Positions 1 to 9,452 of a stretch of DNA of 53,185 nt are shown one piece after another. A model generated the notes under the pieces. That model saw only the letters and a program-made list of their open reading frames with translations, had not been told where the DNA came from and searched no databases. Position numbers and translations under genes: made by a program. Position 1 is the first letter of the stretch. Each line of letters begins with the position of its first letter. Source of the stretch: JAXGQE01 sp040766585 (GTDB lineage: Bacteria; Bacillota; SLNR01); assembly GCA_040766585.1 (NCBI GenBank), contig JAXGQE010000013.1:1-53185 (forward strand), written 5' to 3'.

Positions 1-2
1 AA

Positions 3-1526
3 TTCAAAAAGCATCGGAATACCATAGAGTATTTGACATACGGTTATGATAATGGTAGACAGTTCGTCATTTATTGCTGGAACATCTTTTCAACGATTAT
101 TTTCGTTCAGGAATGCCTTAAGCGTTTCGGAGAACCCGGAGATCAATTCCTTCTGACCTACCGTGAAAAAGATGAGAAAGAGACCAAAGCCGCGGAGACC
201 GAGGCGGCGGCTCAAGAGGAACTTGTCCAGCAGTTCAAGGGCTACAGAAATCCCTTCTCTTCTATGCTGATAGCATCAAAGAACCTGATTTTCAGAGGTG
301 CGCCAGGTACCGGCAAGTCATATCTTGCAAAGGAAATTGCTACAGACATTATTAGTAATGGGTACTTTGACGACTACACTCTTCTCACCGATGAGCAAAA
401 AAAGCAAGTGGAATTTGTGCAGTTTCATCCGAGTTACGACTACTCTGATTTCGTCGAAGGATTAAGACCGAAGGTAAATGACGATGGGACTATGGGCTTT
501 GAACTGCAGGACGGCATCTTCAAGAAGTTTGTTAACCGTGCTAGGAAGAATTATGAAGACTCCCAGAAATCCAAGGAAACTATAGAGAAGGAAATCTCCG
601 TTCAGGAATCCATGACGGAATTCTTCTCCAACATCGAACTTAACGTGGATACCTTCAAGACGATTAACGGCAATGAGTTTACCGTTACCAGCGTAGATGA
701 TAAGCACATCAATATCTACATTCCGGGAAACGATACTATTAATAAACTCACTCTGAATCTGGATGAAATCAAAAAGATGCTGGAATCCGGTCAGAAGTTC
801 GACAGGATAAAAGACATCACGACGTTCTTTGGAAAGTCGTTTGCAACACAGGCATATTCCTATGACTTTGCAATTTACAAAGCAATCAGGGCTAAAAAAA
901 GTGCGGTCTCAAAGGCAAAGGCGAAGCAGGAAGAACTAAAAAAGTACATCTTCATTATCGATGAGATTAACCGTGGTGAAATTTCAAAAATATTCGGTGA
1001 ACTGTTCTTTGCGATAGACCCTGGATACCGTGGCAAAGCTGGAGAAATTTCCACGCAATATGCGAATCTGCATTCTGACCCGGATGAGAAGTTTTATATC
1101 CCAGAGAATGTCTATATCATCGGTACCATGAATGATATCGACCGCTCTGTAGACAGCTTCGACTTTGCTATGCGCAGACGTTTCCGATTCGTAGAGCTTC
1201 AAGTGGACGAGCGTCTTGAGATGCTGGCTTCCTTGGAAAACGAGGAACTGGAAGCCGAGGCAATCAAGAGAATGTCTGCACTTAATAAGGAAATCGCAAA
1301 TGTCGAGGATTTAAATGAAAATTACCAAATTGGCGCAGCCTACTTCCTAAAGTTGAAGACTCTCGATTTCGATCAGCTTTGGACGGATTATCTGCAGCCG
1401 CTTCTGCAGGAATACATTCATGGAATGTACGATGAGGAAGGGCTCATGAAAAGATTTGCTAAAGCATACGGTTATCAGAAGCCTGTTAAAGGTGATGTGA
1501 ATGAAACTACTCAAGATCAAGGATAA
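3..1526 (+). CDS. mcrB: McrB-like AAA+ GTPase of a type IV (McrBC) restriction system, 5' end cut off by window edge
   Basis: Motor subunit of a modification-dependent restriction system: the family binds methylated DNA, forms GTP-hydrolysing rings and recruits the McrC nuclease. The frame is open to the left window edge, so a TTG at 33 is probably not the true start and an N-terminal DNA-binding domain may lie outside. Counting from that TTG, the Walker A motif GAPGTGKS is at residues 89-96. Later come a Walker B segment (FIIDEINRGE, about 308-317) and the McrB-specific MNxxD signature read as MNDID, followed by the arginine-finger-like stretch FAMRRRFRF. The end overlaps the start of the McrC gene by 26 bases, which implies translational coupling. 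The DNA is AT-richer than the operons after 11 kb, as expected of a transferred defence gene. Family assignment is firm; the target modification cannot be read from the sequence. Confidence 0.93.
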   Translation, partial: FKKHRNTIEYLTYGYDNGRQFVIYCWNIFSTIIFVQECLKRFGEPGDQFLLTYREKDEKETKAAETEAAAQEELVQQFKGYRNPFSSMLIASKNLIFRGAPGTGKSYLAKEIATDIISNGYFDDYTLLTDEQKKQVEFVQFHPSYDYSDFVEGLRPKVNDDGTMGFELQDGIFKKFVNRARKNYEDSQKSKETIEKEISVQESMTEFFSNIELNVDTFKTINGNEFTVTSVDDKHINIYIPGNDTINKLTLNLDEIKKMLESGQKFDRIKDITTFFGKSFATQAYSYDFAIYKAIRAKKSAVSKAKAKQEELKKYIFIIDEINRGEISKIFGELFFAIDPGYRGKAGEISTQYANLHSDPDEKFYIPENVYIIGTMNDIDRSVDSFDFAMRRRFRFVELQVDERLEMLASLENEELEAEAIKRMSALNKEIANVEDLNENYQIGAAYFLKLKTLDFDQLWTDYLQPLLQEYIHGMYDEEGLMKRFAKAYGYQKPVKGDVNETTQDQG

Positions 1527-2817
1527 TTCACAACAGAAAAAAGATACCTTTTCTAATATCGGAAACCTTACGGGCAAGATAGCTGACAAGACATTAGAGC
1601 AACTTGAACGTGAAGGAATATTCGTGTTCCCGGAAGTTGTAAAAGACGCTGAGGATATAACGCGGAATCAGATGATAATTCAGAGCGTCAACGATTCCTA
1701 TCGTTCCGGCAATGTGATGGGATTCCTTGGATGCGGGGATGAACGGCTTATCATTGAGTCTCGTTTTTGCGGCGAGGAAGAAGATTATTTTTTCCAGTAT
1801 CTCCTCTACAGAGTATTGAACTTTCCGAATATTGTGGATTTAGAAACTGATGCCAATCAGGATAACAGACTGTTCAATTTCCTGCTGTTCCTGTTTCCGT
1901 ATTATCTCAAAACGGCTATGCGGAAAGGCCTTTTTAAGAAATATATTCGTCACAGATATAATGATGAAAATGTAAAAGGCACCATTGATATCGCAAGACA
2001 CATTGAACAGAACACTCCTTTTGCCGGGAATGTTGCCTATTGTCAGAGGGAGTTCTCGTATGATAACAGTCTGATGGAACTGGTACGCCATAACATAGAA
2101 TTTATCAAAAGAAAGCCCTATGGAAACAATCTTCTCATAAAGGTAAAGGATGAGGTAAAACTCGTTATAGAAGCCACGCCTGGATACGAGCCATACGATA
2201 GACAGAGAATCATTGAACGGAATAAAAAGAATACCGTTCGCCATGCGTATTTCCGAGAATATCTTGATTTGCAAAAGCTATGTCTTTTGATTCTGCGACA
2301 CCAAAAACACCAGATCGGTTCGGGATCAAAGCAAATATACGGCATCCTTTTTGACGGTGCCTGGTTGTGGGAGGAATATGTTAGCTCACTCATTGAGGAT
2401 GTTTTCTATCATCCGATGAATAAAGGCGGTAAAGGAGCGCAACGCCTATTTGACGGGAATATCGGTCTGATTTACCCGGATTTTATCAGCCGGGATAATG
2501 AGACACGAATAATCGCAGATGCCAAGTACAAACCAATTGACAATATCGGAAATCGAGATTATTTGCAGGTGCTGGCGTATATGTTCCGTTTTGACGCCAA
2601 GGCCGGTTACTATCTTTATCCAGAAGCTGAGGGCTCGGATGATTTGAAATTATGGATGAATCGCGGCTCGACTTATGAAGCGAATGTCATGCCGCGTGAC
2701 GATATAAACCTTACCAAGCTTGGCTTGAAAATCCCTGTGGATGTATCGGACTATGCTGGATTTGTTACGAAAATGAAGACCCATGAACAAGAGTTTAAAA
2801 AGGTGTTTTCCTGTTGA
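1501..2817 (+). CDS. mcrC: McrC nuclease subunit of McrBC restriction system
   Basis: Nuclease partner of the upstream McrB-like GTPase, about 438 residues. The C-terminal third carries a PD-(D/E)xK site: YPDF near residue 323 is followed by the IIADAKYKP strand, in the order expected of McrC endonucleases. The N-terminal half would contact the McrB ring. The ATG at 1501 lies 26 bases inside the end of mcrB, so the two are co-translated at fixed ratio. No methyltransferase is adjacent, as expected for a type IV system. The gene looks intact. Downstream DNA is decayed mobile-element sequence, suggesting that mcrBC arrived on, or was left behind by, an integrated element. Confidence 0.92.
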   Translation: MKLLKIKDNSQQKKDTFSNIGNLTGKIADKTLEQLEREGIFVFPEVVKDAEDITRNQMIIQSVNDSYRSGNVMGFLGCGDERLIIESRFCGEEEDYFFQYLLYRVLNFPNIVDLETDANQDNRLFNFLLFLFPYYLKTAMRKGLFKKYIRHRYNDENVKGTIDIARHIEQNTPFAGNVAYCQREFSYDNSLMELVRHNIEFIKRKPYGNNLLIKVKDEVKLVIEATPGYEPYDRQRIIERNKKNTVRHAYFREYLDLQKLCLLILRHQKHQIGSGSKQIYGILFDGAWLWEEYVSSLIEDVFYHPMNKGGKGAQRLFDGNIGLIYPDFISRDNETRIIADAKYKPIDNIGNRDYLQVLAYMFRFDAKAGYYLYPEAEGSDDLKLWMNRGSTYEANVMPRDDINLTKLGLKIPVDVSDYAGFVTKMKTHEQEFKKVFSC

Positions 2818-2854
2818 TTTTGAGAGCCGTCTATGAGAATATCCTATGAAGTAA

Positions 2855-3030
2855 AAAGTAAAGGTTCAAGCCCCTGTTGAGAAGCGTGGCCTCTTCGGTG
2901 TTAAGAAAACCGCTATGGAGACATGCACCATCGAGGTGGACGGTAAAACCTATAAGAAAATGAATAGGAAAAACGTCCATACAGCGTTGAAGAGATGATG
3001 TTATATGACGGTGTATTCGACGGTGACTAA
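2855..3030 (+). pseudogene. Frameshifted remnant of a short mobile-element-type ORF
   Basis: A coherent reading frame runs from 2855 to a TGA at 2996-2998 (it includes GLFGVKKTAMET and EVDGKTYKKM). The sense continues in the next frame as SVEEMMLYDGVFDGD before a TAA at 3028-3030. The two pieces look like one small acidic-ended protein broken by a frameshift. There is no start codon with a ribosome binding site. The style resembles small accessory ORFs of integrative elements, but I cannot name the family. It is probably debris of the element that brought in mcrBC. Confidence 0.3.
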
Positions 3031-3376
3031 CTTGAGGAGTAAGACATGACAGCGCAAAAAGAAGTACATGACTTTGTTGTAAAATAAATCTCGACCTATT
3101 TCCGCGAACGGACAAAAACTGTTGACCTATTCCTGCGAGGGACAGATCGAGCAATGGCAAGTTGTGCATGCGTTTCAAACTTATCCAGGTTCCCTAAATT
3201 ACATCAATATTAAGTCATTAGAAAATGATACCCTTTCAAGATATTATGCGTGAACTCCATTATGGTTCTCTTGTTGAGCATCTATACGGTAATAATTGAG
3301 GTAAAAGTAGTAAATGGTAATATATTCCAGTGAAGGTTAAGTTTTTGTAAATTCACAGAGAATTTTCGATTGTTAT
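3031..3376. other. Gene-poor stretch with short imperfect direct repeat
   Basis: No convincing gene. Two imperfect copies of a roughly 21-base unit beginning GACCTATT lie at about 3093-3114 and 3124-3144. A 24-codon open frame starting at an ATG near 3218 has no ribosome binding site and no recognisable homology. The stretch separates the mcrBC tail from an orphan helicase C-terminus and reads as decayed accessory DNA. Confidence 0.35.
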
Positions 3377-3709
3377 TTGCGAGAGATTGCTGCTAATGGG
3401 CGGTGGGGTATTCATATGCCAAATCGTTTACCAGTCCGAAAAAACATAAGAGTCCATTATCCCCTTCATTCTAGAGAAGTACAGGCCATCAAAAACCACC
3501 AAGAAGATCGGTTAAGAATCTTGTTGTTTGTAAAAAAAAGTGACGGAGAAAGAACCGATTTCTATTGCATGGGGGATATGGAGCCCATCGAATATGAACA
3601 GATGTCCATCAAAAATGACAAAGGACAAGATCTCCCCATGGTCAATATCAATTTTTCCATGAAAAACACAGTTGAAGATCATCTCTACCGCTATTTCGAA
3701 GAAGATTGA
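3377..3709 (+). pseudogene. Orphan C-terminal fragment of a DUF3427-type helicase
   Basis: The last ~85 residues match my memory of the end of the DUF3427 domain that closes many PLD/DEAD helicase proteins: a SREVQAI segment, then LLFVKKSDGE, a FYCMGDMEPIE strand, KNDKGQDLP and a final LYRYFEED. Such a domain normally follows several hundred residues of helicase, none of which is present here. The only possible start is a TTG without a good ribosome binding site, and residues before about 25 look like random sequence. I read it as the surviving tail of a deleted gene, not a functional small protein. A related helicase stands 2.8 kb downstream but lacks this kind of C-terminus. Confidence 0.6.
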
Positions 3710-3741
3710 TATCGATGGCACAAATACTGAGGTGAGTTATC

Positions 3742-6432
3742 ATGCAAGAAACCATTTCAAATCCACACATCTTGGATCCTGATCAAGTACTCCAAGATGT
3801 CGAAGTTGAACTCAAATCAGGCTTGTCCCAAGAACAGGCAGCTCAGCGTCTGGAGCAGTTCGGAGAAAATGCCCTGAAATCTGGAGAAAAGGTATCCGTA
3901 TTGCAGATTCTGATCCATAACGCCAACAATCTGATTGTTTACTTGCTGATGCTGGCGGCAGGGGTATCCTTTTTTATGGATGAACCTGTAGAAGGTTTTG
4001 CCATCATCGTCGCTATTTTGATTGCCGTTCTATCAGGATTCTTTACCGAATACAAAGCGCAAAAATCCATTGAATCGCTGCAAAAACTTACGCAAAATAT
4101 CGCAAAGGTACGCCGGGATGGGCGCGTAGTGGAGATTGACTCATCCCAAGTGGTGGTTGGGGATATTCTGTTTATCGAAGAAGGGGATCTGATTACCGCC
4201 GATGCCCGGATCGTCCAAAGCACTAATTTTGCCACCATTGAGTCGGCGCTGACCGGTGAGTCAGAGGCCGTGGATAAAGACCCAGGGACTCTTGAGGATG
4301 AAGACACATCCTTGGGAGATCGAAAAAATATGGTATTCACCGGGACAGCGGCTACGCGGGGAAATGCCTATGCGGTGGTCACCGGGACTGGCATGAACAC
4401 AGAAATCGGGAAGATCCGGGATCTGATTGAAGATGATGAACGAGAGCGAACCCCTTTGGAAGAACAGCTGGATCGGCTTGGAAAAACCCTGGTTATCTTT
4501 TCAGTTTTCGTGGCGGCAGCCATCGTAATCTTAGGCATTGCCAATGGACAGGATGCCTACACCATTATCAAAATCAGCATTGTATTGGCCATTTCATCCA
4601 TTCCCGAAGCTTTACCCGCCGTATCCACCATTACCCTGGCCATCGGCATGGGAACCATGGCTCGCCACAATGCCCTAGTCAAAAGCCTTCCTGCCGTCGA
4701 AACACTGGGTTCAACCACCGTCATCTGTACGGATAAAACCGGGACATTAACTGAAAACCAAATGACCGTGAAGTCGATCTATCTTTCATCCAATAATACT
4801 ATGTATGAGGTAGAAGGGGAAGGCTATGAACCGGTGGGTCGAATCTTGAAGGAAGAAGAACCCCTGGACGACATACCCCAGGACTTAGCTTCGTTGATCC
4901 GGGCAGGGGTCCTGAGCAGCAATGCGTCATTGAACAAAGAGGGTGAAGAGTACCATGTAGTCGGGGATCCCACCGAAGGCGGGATCGTCGTCTTAGGCGA
5001 GAAGATAGGTATCACCCGACGAGAAATGGAAAAAGAGGGATACAAAAGGCTGGAAGAAATTCCTTTCAATTCAGCCGATAAATACATGGTTACCGCATAC
5101 GAACAAGAAGATGGAGAACGAACCCTTTTCATCAAAGGTGCCCCCGATGTGCTGTGCAGTATGGTTCAGGATCGACCCGAAAATGCGGCCAACTGGGAGA
5201 ATGCTCATGACCGCCTGGCGGGCGAAGGCATGAGGGTGTTGGCCATGGGTCAGATCCATCCCTACAAGGGGGATGATTCCCCCGAAGCCATACAGAAAGC
5301 AGTGCAGGATGGCATTGAAATCCTGGGCTTTGTGGGGATCATGGATCCACCCCGGGCCGATGTGAAAGAAGCCATCACTGCAGCACAGCATCCCGGTATC
5401 CGGGTGATCATGATTACAGGCGACCATCCAGCCACCGCCCAGATTATTGCGGAGAGCATCGGTATGGAAAACATCGAAAAAGTCATTACGGGACGGGAAA
5501 TGGATCAAATGAACGATGAAGAACTGGCTGAAAAGATCCGGGACGTATCCATTTTTGCTCGGGTCTCTCCAGAGAATAAACTGCAGATCGTCCGAGCACT
5601 GAAAATGGATCATCAGATTACGGCCATGACTGGTGACGGGGTGAATGATGCCCCCGCCCTCAATACGGCGGATATTGGGATTGCCATGGGGATTCGCGGA
5701 ACAGAAGTAGCCAAGGATGCTTCGGATATGATCCTGGTGGATGATCAGTTCTCCACCATCGTGGATGCGGTGAGGGAAGGACGAATCATTTTTGACAACA
5801 TCCAAAAGTTCGTATATTTTCTCTTCTCCGGGAATGTCGTGGAAATTCTGGCCATTCTGATCGCCACCGTGGCTCGGCTTCCGGTACCCATTACCGCCTT
5901 GCAGATCCTGTGGCTAAACCTGGTTGTAGATGTGTTTCCCGCCCTATCCTTGGCATGGGAAAGAGGCGATCAGCGCATCATGGAACGAAAGCCACGGGAT
6001 CCGCAGGATTCCATCATCGATCGCCCCTTCCTGATGAAGATTCTGGGCATCGGTTCTCTGATCAGTCTGGGGGCGCTGGCTGTATTCGTTTTTGCTATGT
6101 CTCAGGATTATTCACTGAAGACCAGCCAGACCATGGCTTTTTCCACCATGGCGTTTGGGCAGCTTTTTCATCTCTTCAATGTCCGAAGCGTAGAACCCAT
6201 ATGGAATTTGAAGATGACTTTGCACAACCCGTACCTTCTGGTGGCAGAGTTTACATCCACACTGCTGATGCTGGCTGTCATCTATCTTCCATTCTTCAAC
6301 TCCGTGATGTCGACAACAGCATTGAATCTGAATCAATGGGGATATGTTCTCGCAGGTTCGTTTATCCCCATGCTGCTGGTGCAGCTTAGAAGGATTGGGC
6401 ACAAGGGAAGAGAGGAAGTCATTTCCGAATGA
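3742..6432 (+). CDS. P-type (P2-class) cation-transporting ATPase
   Basis: Full-length 896-residue ATP-driven cation pump of the Ca2+/Na+-type P2 class, in the cytoplasmic membrane. Visible in order: an N-terminal cation-ATPase domain, two membrane helices, the actuator motif TGES (about 171-174), helix M4 with IPEALPA (about 287-293), the phosphorylation motif DKTGTLT (Asp about 331), the hinge TGDGVNDAPAL (about 630) and a C-terminal block of membrane helices including LNLVVD. SERCA-type pumps have PEGLP in M4 and NLVTD in M6, so the related PEALP and NLVVD support P2 membership but leave Ca2+, Mn2+ or Na+ open. A GAGGTG ribosome binding site precedes the ATG. It stands alone between a dead helicase fragment and the PLD-helicase gene and is probably unrelated to defence. 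Confidence 0.93.
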   Translation: MQETISNPHILDPDQVLQDVEVELKSGLSQEQAAQRLEQFGENALKSGEKVSVLQILIHNANNLIVYLLMLAAGVSFFMDEPVEGFAIIVAILIAVLSGFFTEYKAQKSIESLQKLTQNIAKVRRDGRVVEIDSSQVVVGDILFIEEGDLITADARIVQSTNFATIESALTGESEAVDKDPGTLEDEDTSLGDRKNMVFTGTAATRGNAYAVVTGTGMNTEIGKIRDLIEDDERERTPLEEQLDRLGKTLVIFSVFVAAAIVILGIANGQDAYTIIKISIVLAISSIPEALPAVSTITLAIGMGTMARHNALVKSLPAVETLGSTTVICTDKTGTLTENQMTVKSIYLSSNNTMYEVEGEGYEPVGRILKEEEPLDDIPQDLASLIRAGVLSSNASLNKEGEEYHVVGDPTEGGIVVLGEKIGITRREMEKEGYKRLEEIPFNSADKYMVTAYEQEDGERTLFIKGAPDVLCSMVQDRPENAANWENAHDRLAGEGMRVLAMGQIHPYKGDDSPEAIQKAVQDGIEILGFVGIMDPPRADVKEAITAAQHPGIRVIMITGDHPATAQIIAESIGMENIEKVITGREMDQMNDEELAEKIRDVSIFARVSPENKLQIVRALKMDHQITAMTGDGVNDAPALNTADIGIAMGIRGTEVAKDASDMILVDDQFSTIVDAVREGRIIFDNIQKFVYFLFSGNVVEILAILIATVARLPVPITALQILWLNLVVDVFPALSLAWERGDQRIMERKPRDPQDSIIDRPFLMKILGIGSLISLGALAVFVFAMSQDYSLKTSQTMAFSTMAFGQLFHLFNVRSVEPIWNLKMTLHNPYLLVAEFTSTLLMLAVIYLPFFNSVMSTTALNLNQWGYVLAGSFIPMLLVQLRRIGHKGREEVISE

Positions 6433-6495
6433 TGATGGATTGACAGCCAATGGGATCCTCAGGCCTTTTCATATGGAAATCAGGGGGGTGATGGA

Positions 6496-8991
6496 TTGCT
6501 GAGAAGTATCACCAATAGCGATCAAAGCATAACCATGATGGAAGTTCTGTCTGAAGAAATCAAAAAATCTCATCAGATTGACTGGATGGTGTCTTTCATC
6601 AAAACTTCAGGAGTCAATCTGCTTGAGGATCTATTACGACAAGCTGTGCGAAGAGGTACTTCAATTCGGATTATTACCGGTACTTATCTGGGGATCACCG
6701 AACCGGCTGCTCTGTATCGTTTGAAAACGATACTGGGTGACTCAGGCGAGATTTATCTATTTAGGGATCAGCGGATCAGTTTTCACCCCAAAGCATACTT
6801 TTTTACACAAGCCAATCGTCGTTCCGTATTTGTCGGTTCATCGAACATTTCAAAAAGCGCACTGATCCAGGCTGTAGAGTGGAATTACCGGATTGACGAA
6901 GCAGAAGACCCCGAAGGCTACAGCCATTTTCGCAACCAGTATGAACGGATTTTAAATCATGAATCGGATTATCTGGATGACGACAGACTAAAAGCATATG
7001 CGATCCGATGGGTAAAACCCCAGACAGATTTTGATGCAGACGACGAGACGAAAGAATCAAGTAAGAATATCTATGAGGATCATCATTCAGATCCGGATTA
7101 TGTTGTCACACGATTGATAAGACCCAATGATGCTCAAATTGAAGCCCTGTATGAATTGAGCTCTCTCCGGAAAATGGGTTCGGACAAATCTCTGGTAGCG
7201 GCAGCCACGGGTGTGGGAAAAACATATCTGGCTGCTTTCGATTCCAAAGAATTTAAGAGAGTGCTTTTTATTGCCCATCGGGAAGAGATCCTCAGGCAGT
7301 CGGCCAGGACATTCCATTTAGTACGGCCGAATAACAGCATCGGATTTATATCCGGTGATCAAAAAGACTGGGAAAAGGATATGGTGTTCGCCTCCATTTA
7401 GACATTATCCCGAAAGAACAACCTGCAAGAAATTCCAGCAGGATATTTCGACTATATGGTTATCGATGAGTTTCATCATGCTGCTGCTGATTCGTATCAA
7501 AGGGTACTGGAATATTTTACCCCGAAATTTTTACTGGGATTAACTGCTACCCCCCATCGGATGGACAATCAGGATATTTTCGCCATCTGCGACTACAATG
7601 TAGCCTATGAAGTGGACCTGTTCAGTGCGATCCAAAAAGATTGGCTGGTCCCTTTCCGATATTATGGAATTTACGATCACACAGTAGACTACAGCGGCTT
7701 AACCATCCATTACGGGCGATATAGAGAAGAAGATTTGGATAAGGCATTAAGTGTTCATGAAAGAGCCGACTTAATTCTCAAACACTTCTTAAAGTATAAG
7801 GGAAGAAAGACGATGGCTTTCTGTGCAACCATTCATCATGCTGAAACGATGGCTTCATATTTTCAAGCAGCAGGAATTCCGGCTTTGGCGGTTCATAGTC
7901 AGTCAGAGAACAGAAAGCAGGCTGTCACGGATCTGCGATCCGGGAGAATCAGCGTCATTTTCACAGTGGATATTTTCAATGAAGGTGTGGACATCCCCGA
8001 TTTGGAGATGGTCATGTTTCTTCGACCCACCGAATCCCCAATCATTTTTTTGCAGCAGTTGGGACGAGGACTCAGAAAAAATGCAGGAAAAGATTTCCTC
8101 ATTGTACTGGATTTTATCGGTAATCATAAAAAAATCGATCTGCTCCCGAAAATTTTCTCTGGTTTTGGTAAAAGGGAAGGCACACGATCAATTCGGGATA
8201 TTAATGCTGGGAAGGGTGTACCACCCAATTGTCTGATTGATTTTGATTTCAGGATCATTGATTTGGTTGACAAGCAAAGAACCCAGATCCAGAAACTGCA
8301 GGAATGGCTTCGAGAAGAGTATATTCGCATCCAACTGATTCTGGGCAGACTGCCCATGCGGGTGGATATGCTGAGAATGATGGATGCTGACTTGTATTCC
8401 CAAGTGAGAAAGATCAACAAGCAAAACATTTTCAGGGACTATCTGAGCTTTTTAGAGTCCATGGGGGACACATCAGTAAAACAATTGACCGAAAAGGCTT
8501 CGGCCCGAGAATTCATTCAGGTGCTTGAAAAAACAGCTATGTCCAAGATGTACAAGCTGCCTGTTATAAAGACATTCTTTGATAGACGGTTCTGGAATGA
8601 TAGGTTGGAAGGAGAACAATACCCTCTGTTTAAACTGACCGTCACGGATGATGAACTCATCCGATCTTTCCGAGCATTCTATACAGACAATGGACAGAAT
8701 GCATTGGATATGTATCAGCACAAAGAAACCAAAAAGTTCCGAAGTTGGGATAATGAGCAATATCGAAGGAGGATTTTTGATAATCCGGTTCATTTCCTGG
8801 CTAAATCCCACGATGATTTTTTTCAGGCAGGAGATGCTAGTTTTTCTCTGAGCAGTACTCTGATGCCCCATCAGGATGATCATGAATTTGTCAGACATGT
8901 ATTAGACATTTTGGAGTTCCGCCGTTTGGAATATCTGAGGAACAGACTATCGGATAAAGAAGATCGGCTATACAGACAATCAGGGAGGTAA
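6496..8991 (+). pseudogene. PLD-nuclease/SF2 helicase fusion interrupted by one in-frame TAG
   Basis: One continuous 831-codon frame encodes an N-terminal phospholipase-D-type nuclease and a superfamily 2 helicase. Visible: the HxK site HPKAYFF (His97, Lys99) followed by GSSN; Walker A ATGVGKT (to Thr243); a DEAH-like box DEFHH (324-328); LTATPHR; and motif VI QQLGRGLRK. Codon 302, TAG at 7399-7401, breaks it exactly where SF2 family members read FASIQTL, so it looks like a CAG-to-TAG change. Both halves remain otherwise undamaged in the same frame, which suggests a recent mutation, a sequencing error or read-through. The start is a TTG at 6496 behind GGGGGG; the nearby ATG at 6491 is out of frame. 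The HIT gene follows after 5 bases. The family is associated with defence and DNA repair, but its role here is unknown. Confidence 0.85.
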
Positions 8992-8996
8992 GGAGA

Positions 8997-9383
8997 ATGA
9001 GTGACTGTCCTTTCTGTGAGAAGAAGAAAGAGGAGTACTTCCAGCATTGTGGTCATTTTTTTGCTGCGTTTGATTTTTTCCCTGTATCCAGAGGACACCT
9101 ATTGATTATCCCCTATCGGCATATACCGGGGATTTCAGACTTGTCAGCCGATGAAGAAAAAGAACTGATGCCTTTTATCCGCTACTGCAAAGATCGGCTT
9201 AATGATGAATTCAAGCCCGATGGGTTCAATTTGGGAATCAACGAGGGGCATGCTGCCGGACAAACCATTCCTCATTTGCACATCCATCTGATTCCCCGAT
9301 ACAAAGGCGATGTGGCAGAACCGGAAGGCGGAGTGCGCGGCGTAATCCCGGATAAAAAGAAATACCGGCATTTGATGAAATAA
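8997..9383 (+). CDS. HIT-family nucleotide hydrolase/transferase
   Basis: A 128-residue histidine-triad protein. The signature HLHIHLIPRY near residues 93-102 gives the H-x-H-x-H active site that hydrolyses phosphoramidates, AMP-lysine, diadenosine polyphosphates or similar nucleotides. An N-terminal CPFC motif may bind zinc, as in many HIT proteins. The ATG lies 5 bases after the helicase stop, preceded by AGGGAGGTAAGGAG, so it is co-transcribed with the PLD-helicase. In that setting it may process nucleotide products of the nuclease/helicase, but this is inference; it could equally be a housekeeping Hint-type enzyme. Cytoplasmic, full length for the family. Confidence 0.92.
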   Translation: MSDCPFCEKKKEEYFQHCGHFFAAFDFFPVSRGHLLIIPYRHIPGISDLSADEEKELMPFIRYCKDRLNDEFKPDGFNLGINEGHAAGQTIPHLHIHLIPRYKGDVAEPEGGVRGVIPDKKKYRHLMK

Positions 9384-9452
9384 GGCTTCTTACGAACCGG
9401 CCAATGGTCACTGATGTCTATTCTTTAAACGATAACTGGAGGAGTGTATGAA

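Noticed and set aside
3093..3144. Imperfect repeat GACCTATT... as a CRISPR or attachment site
   Set aside because: Only two divergent copies with no spacer regularity and no integrase nearby.
5071..5805. 244-codon minus-strand frame
   Set aside because: Antisense shadow of the P-type ATPase.
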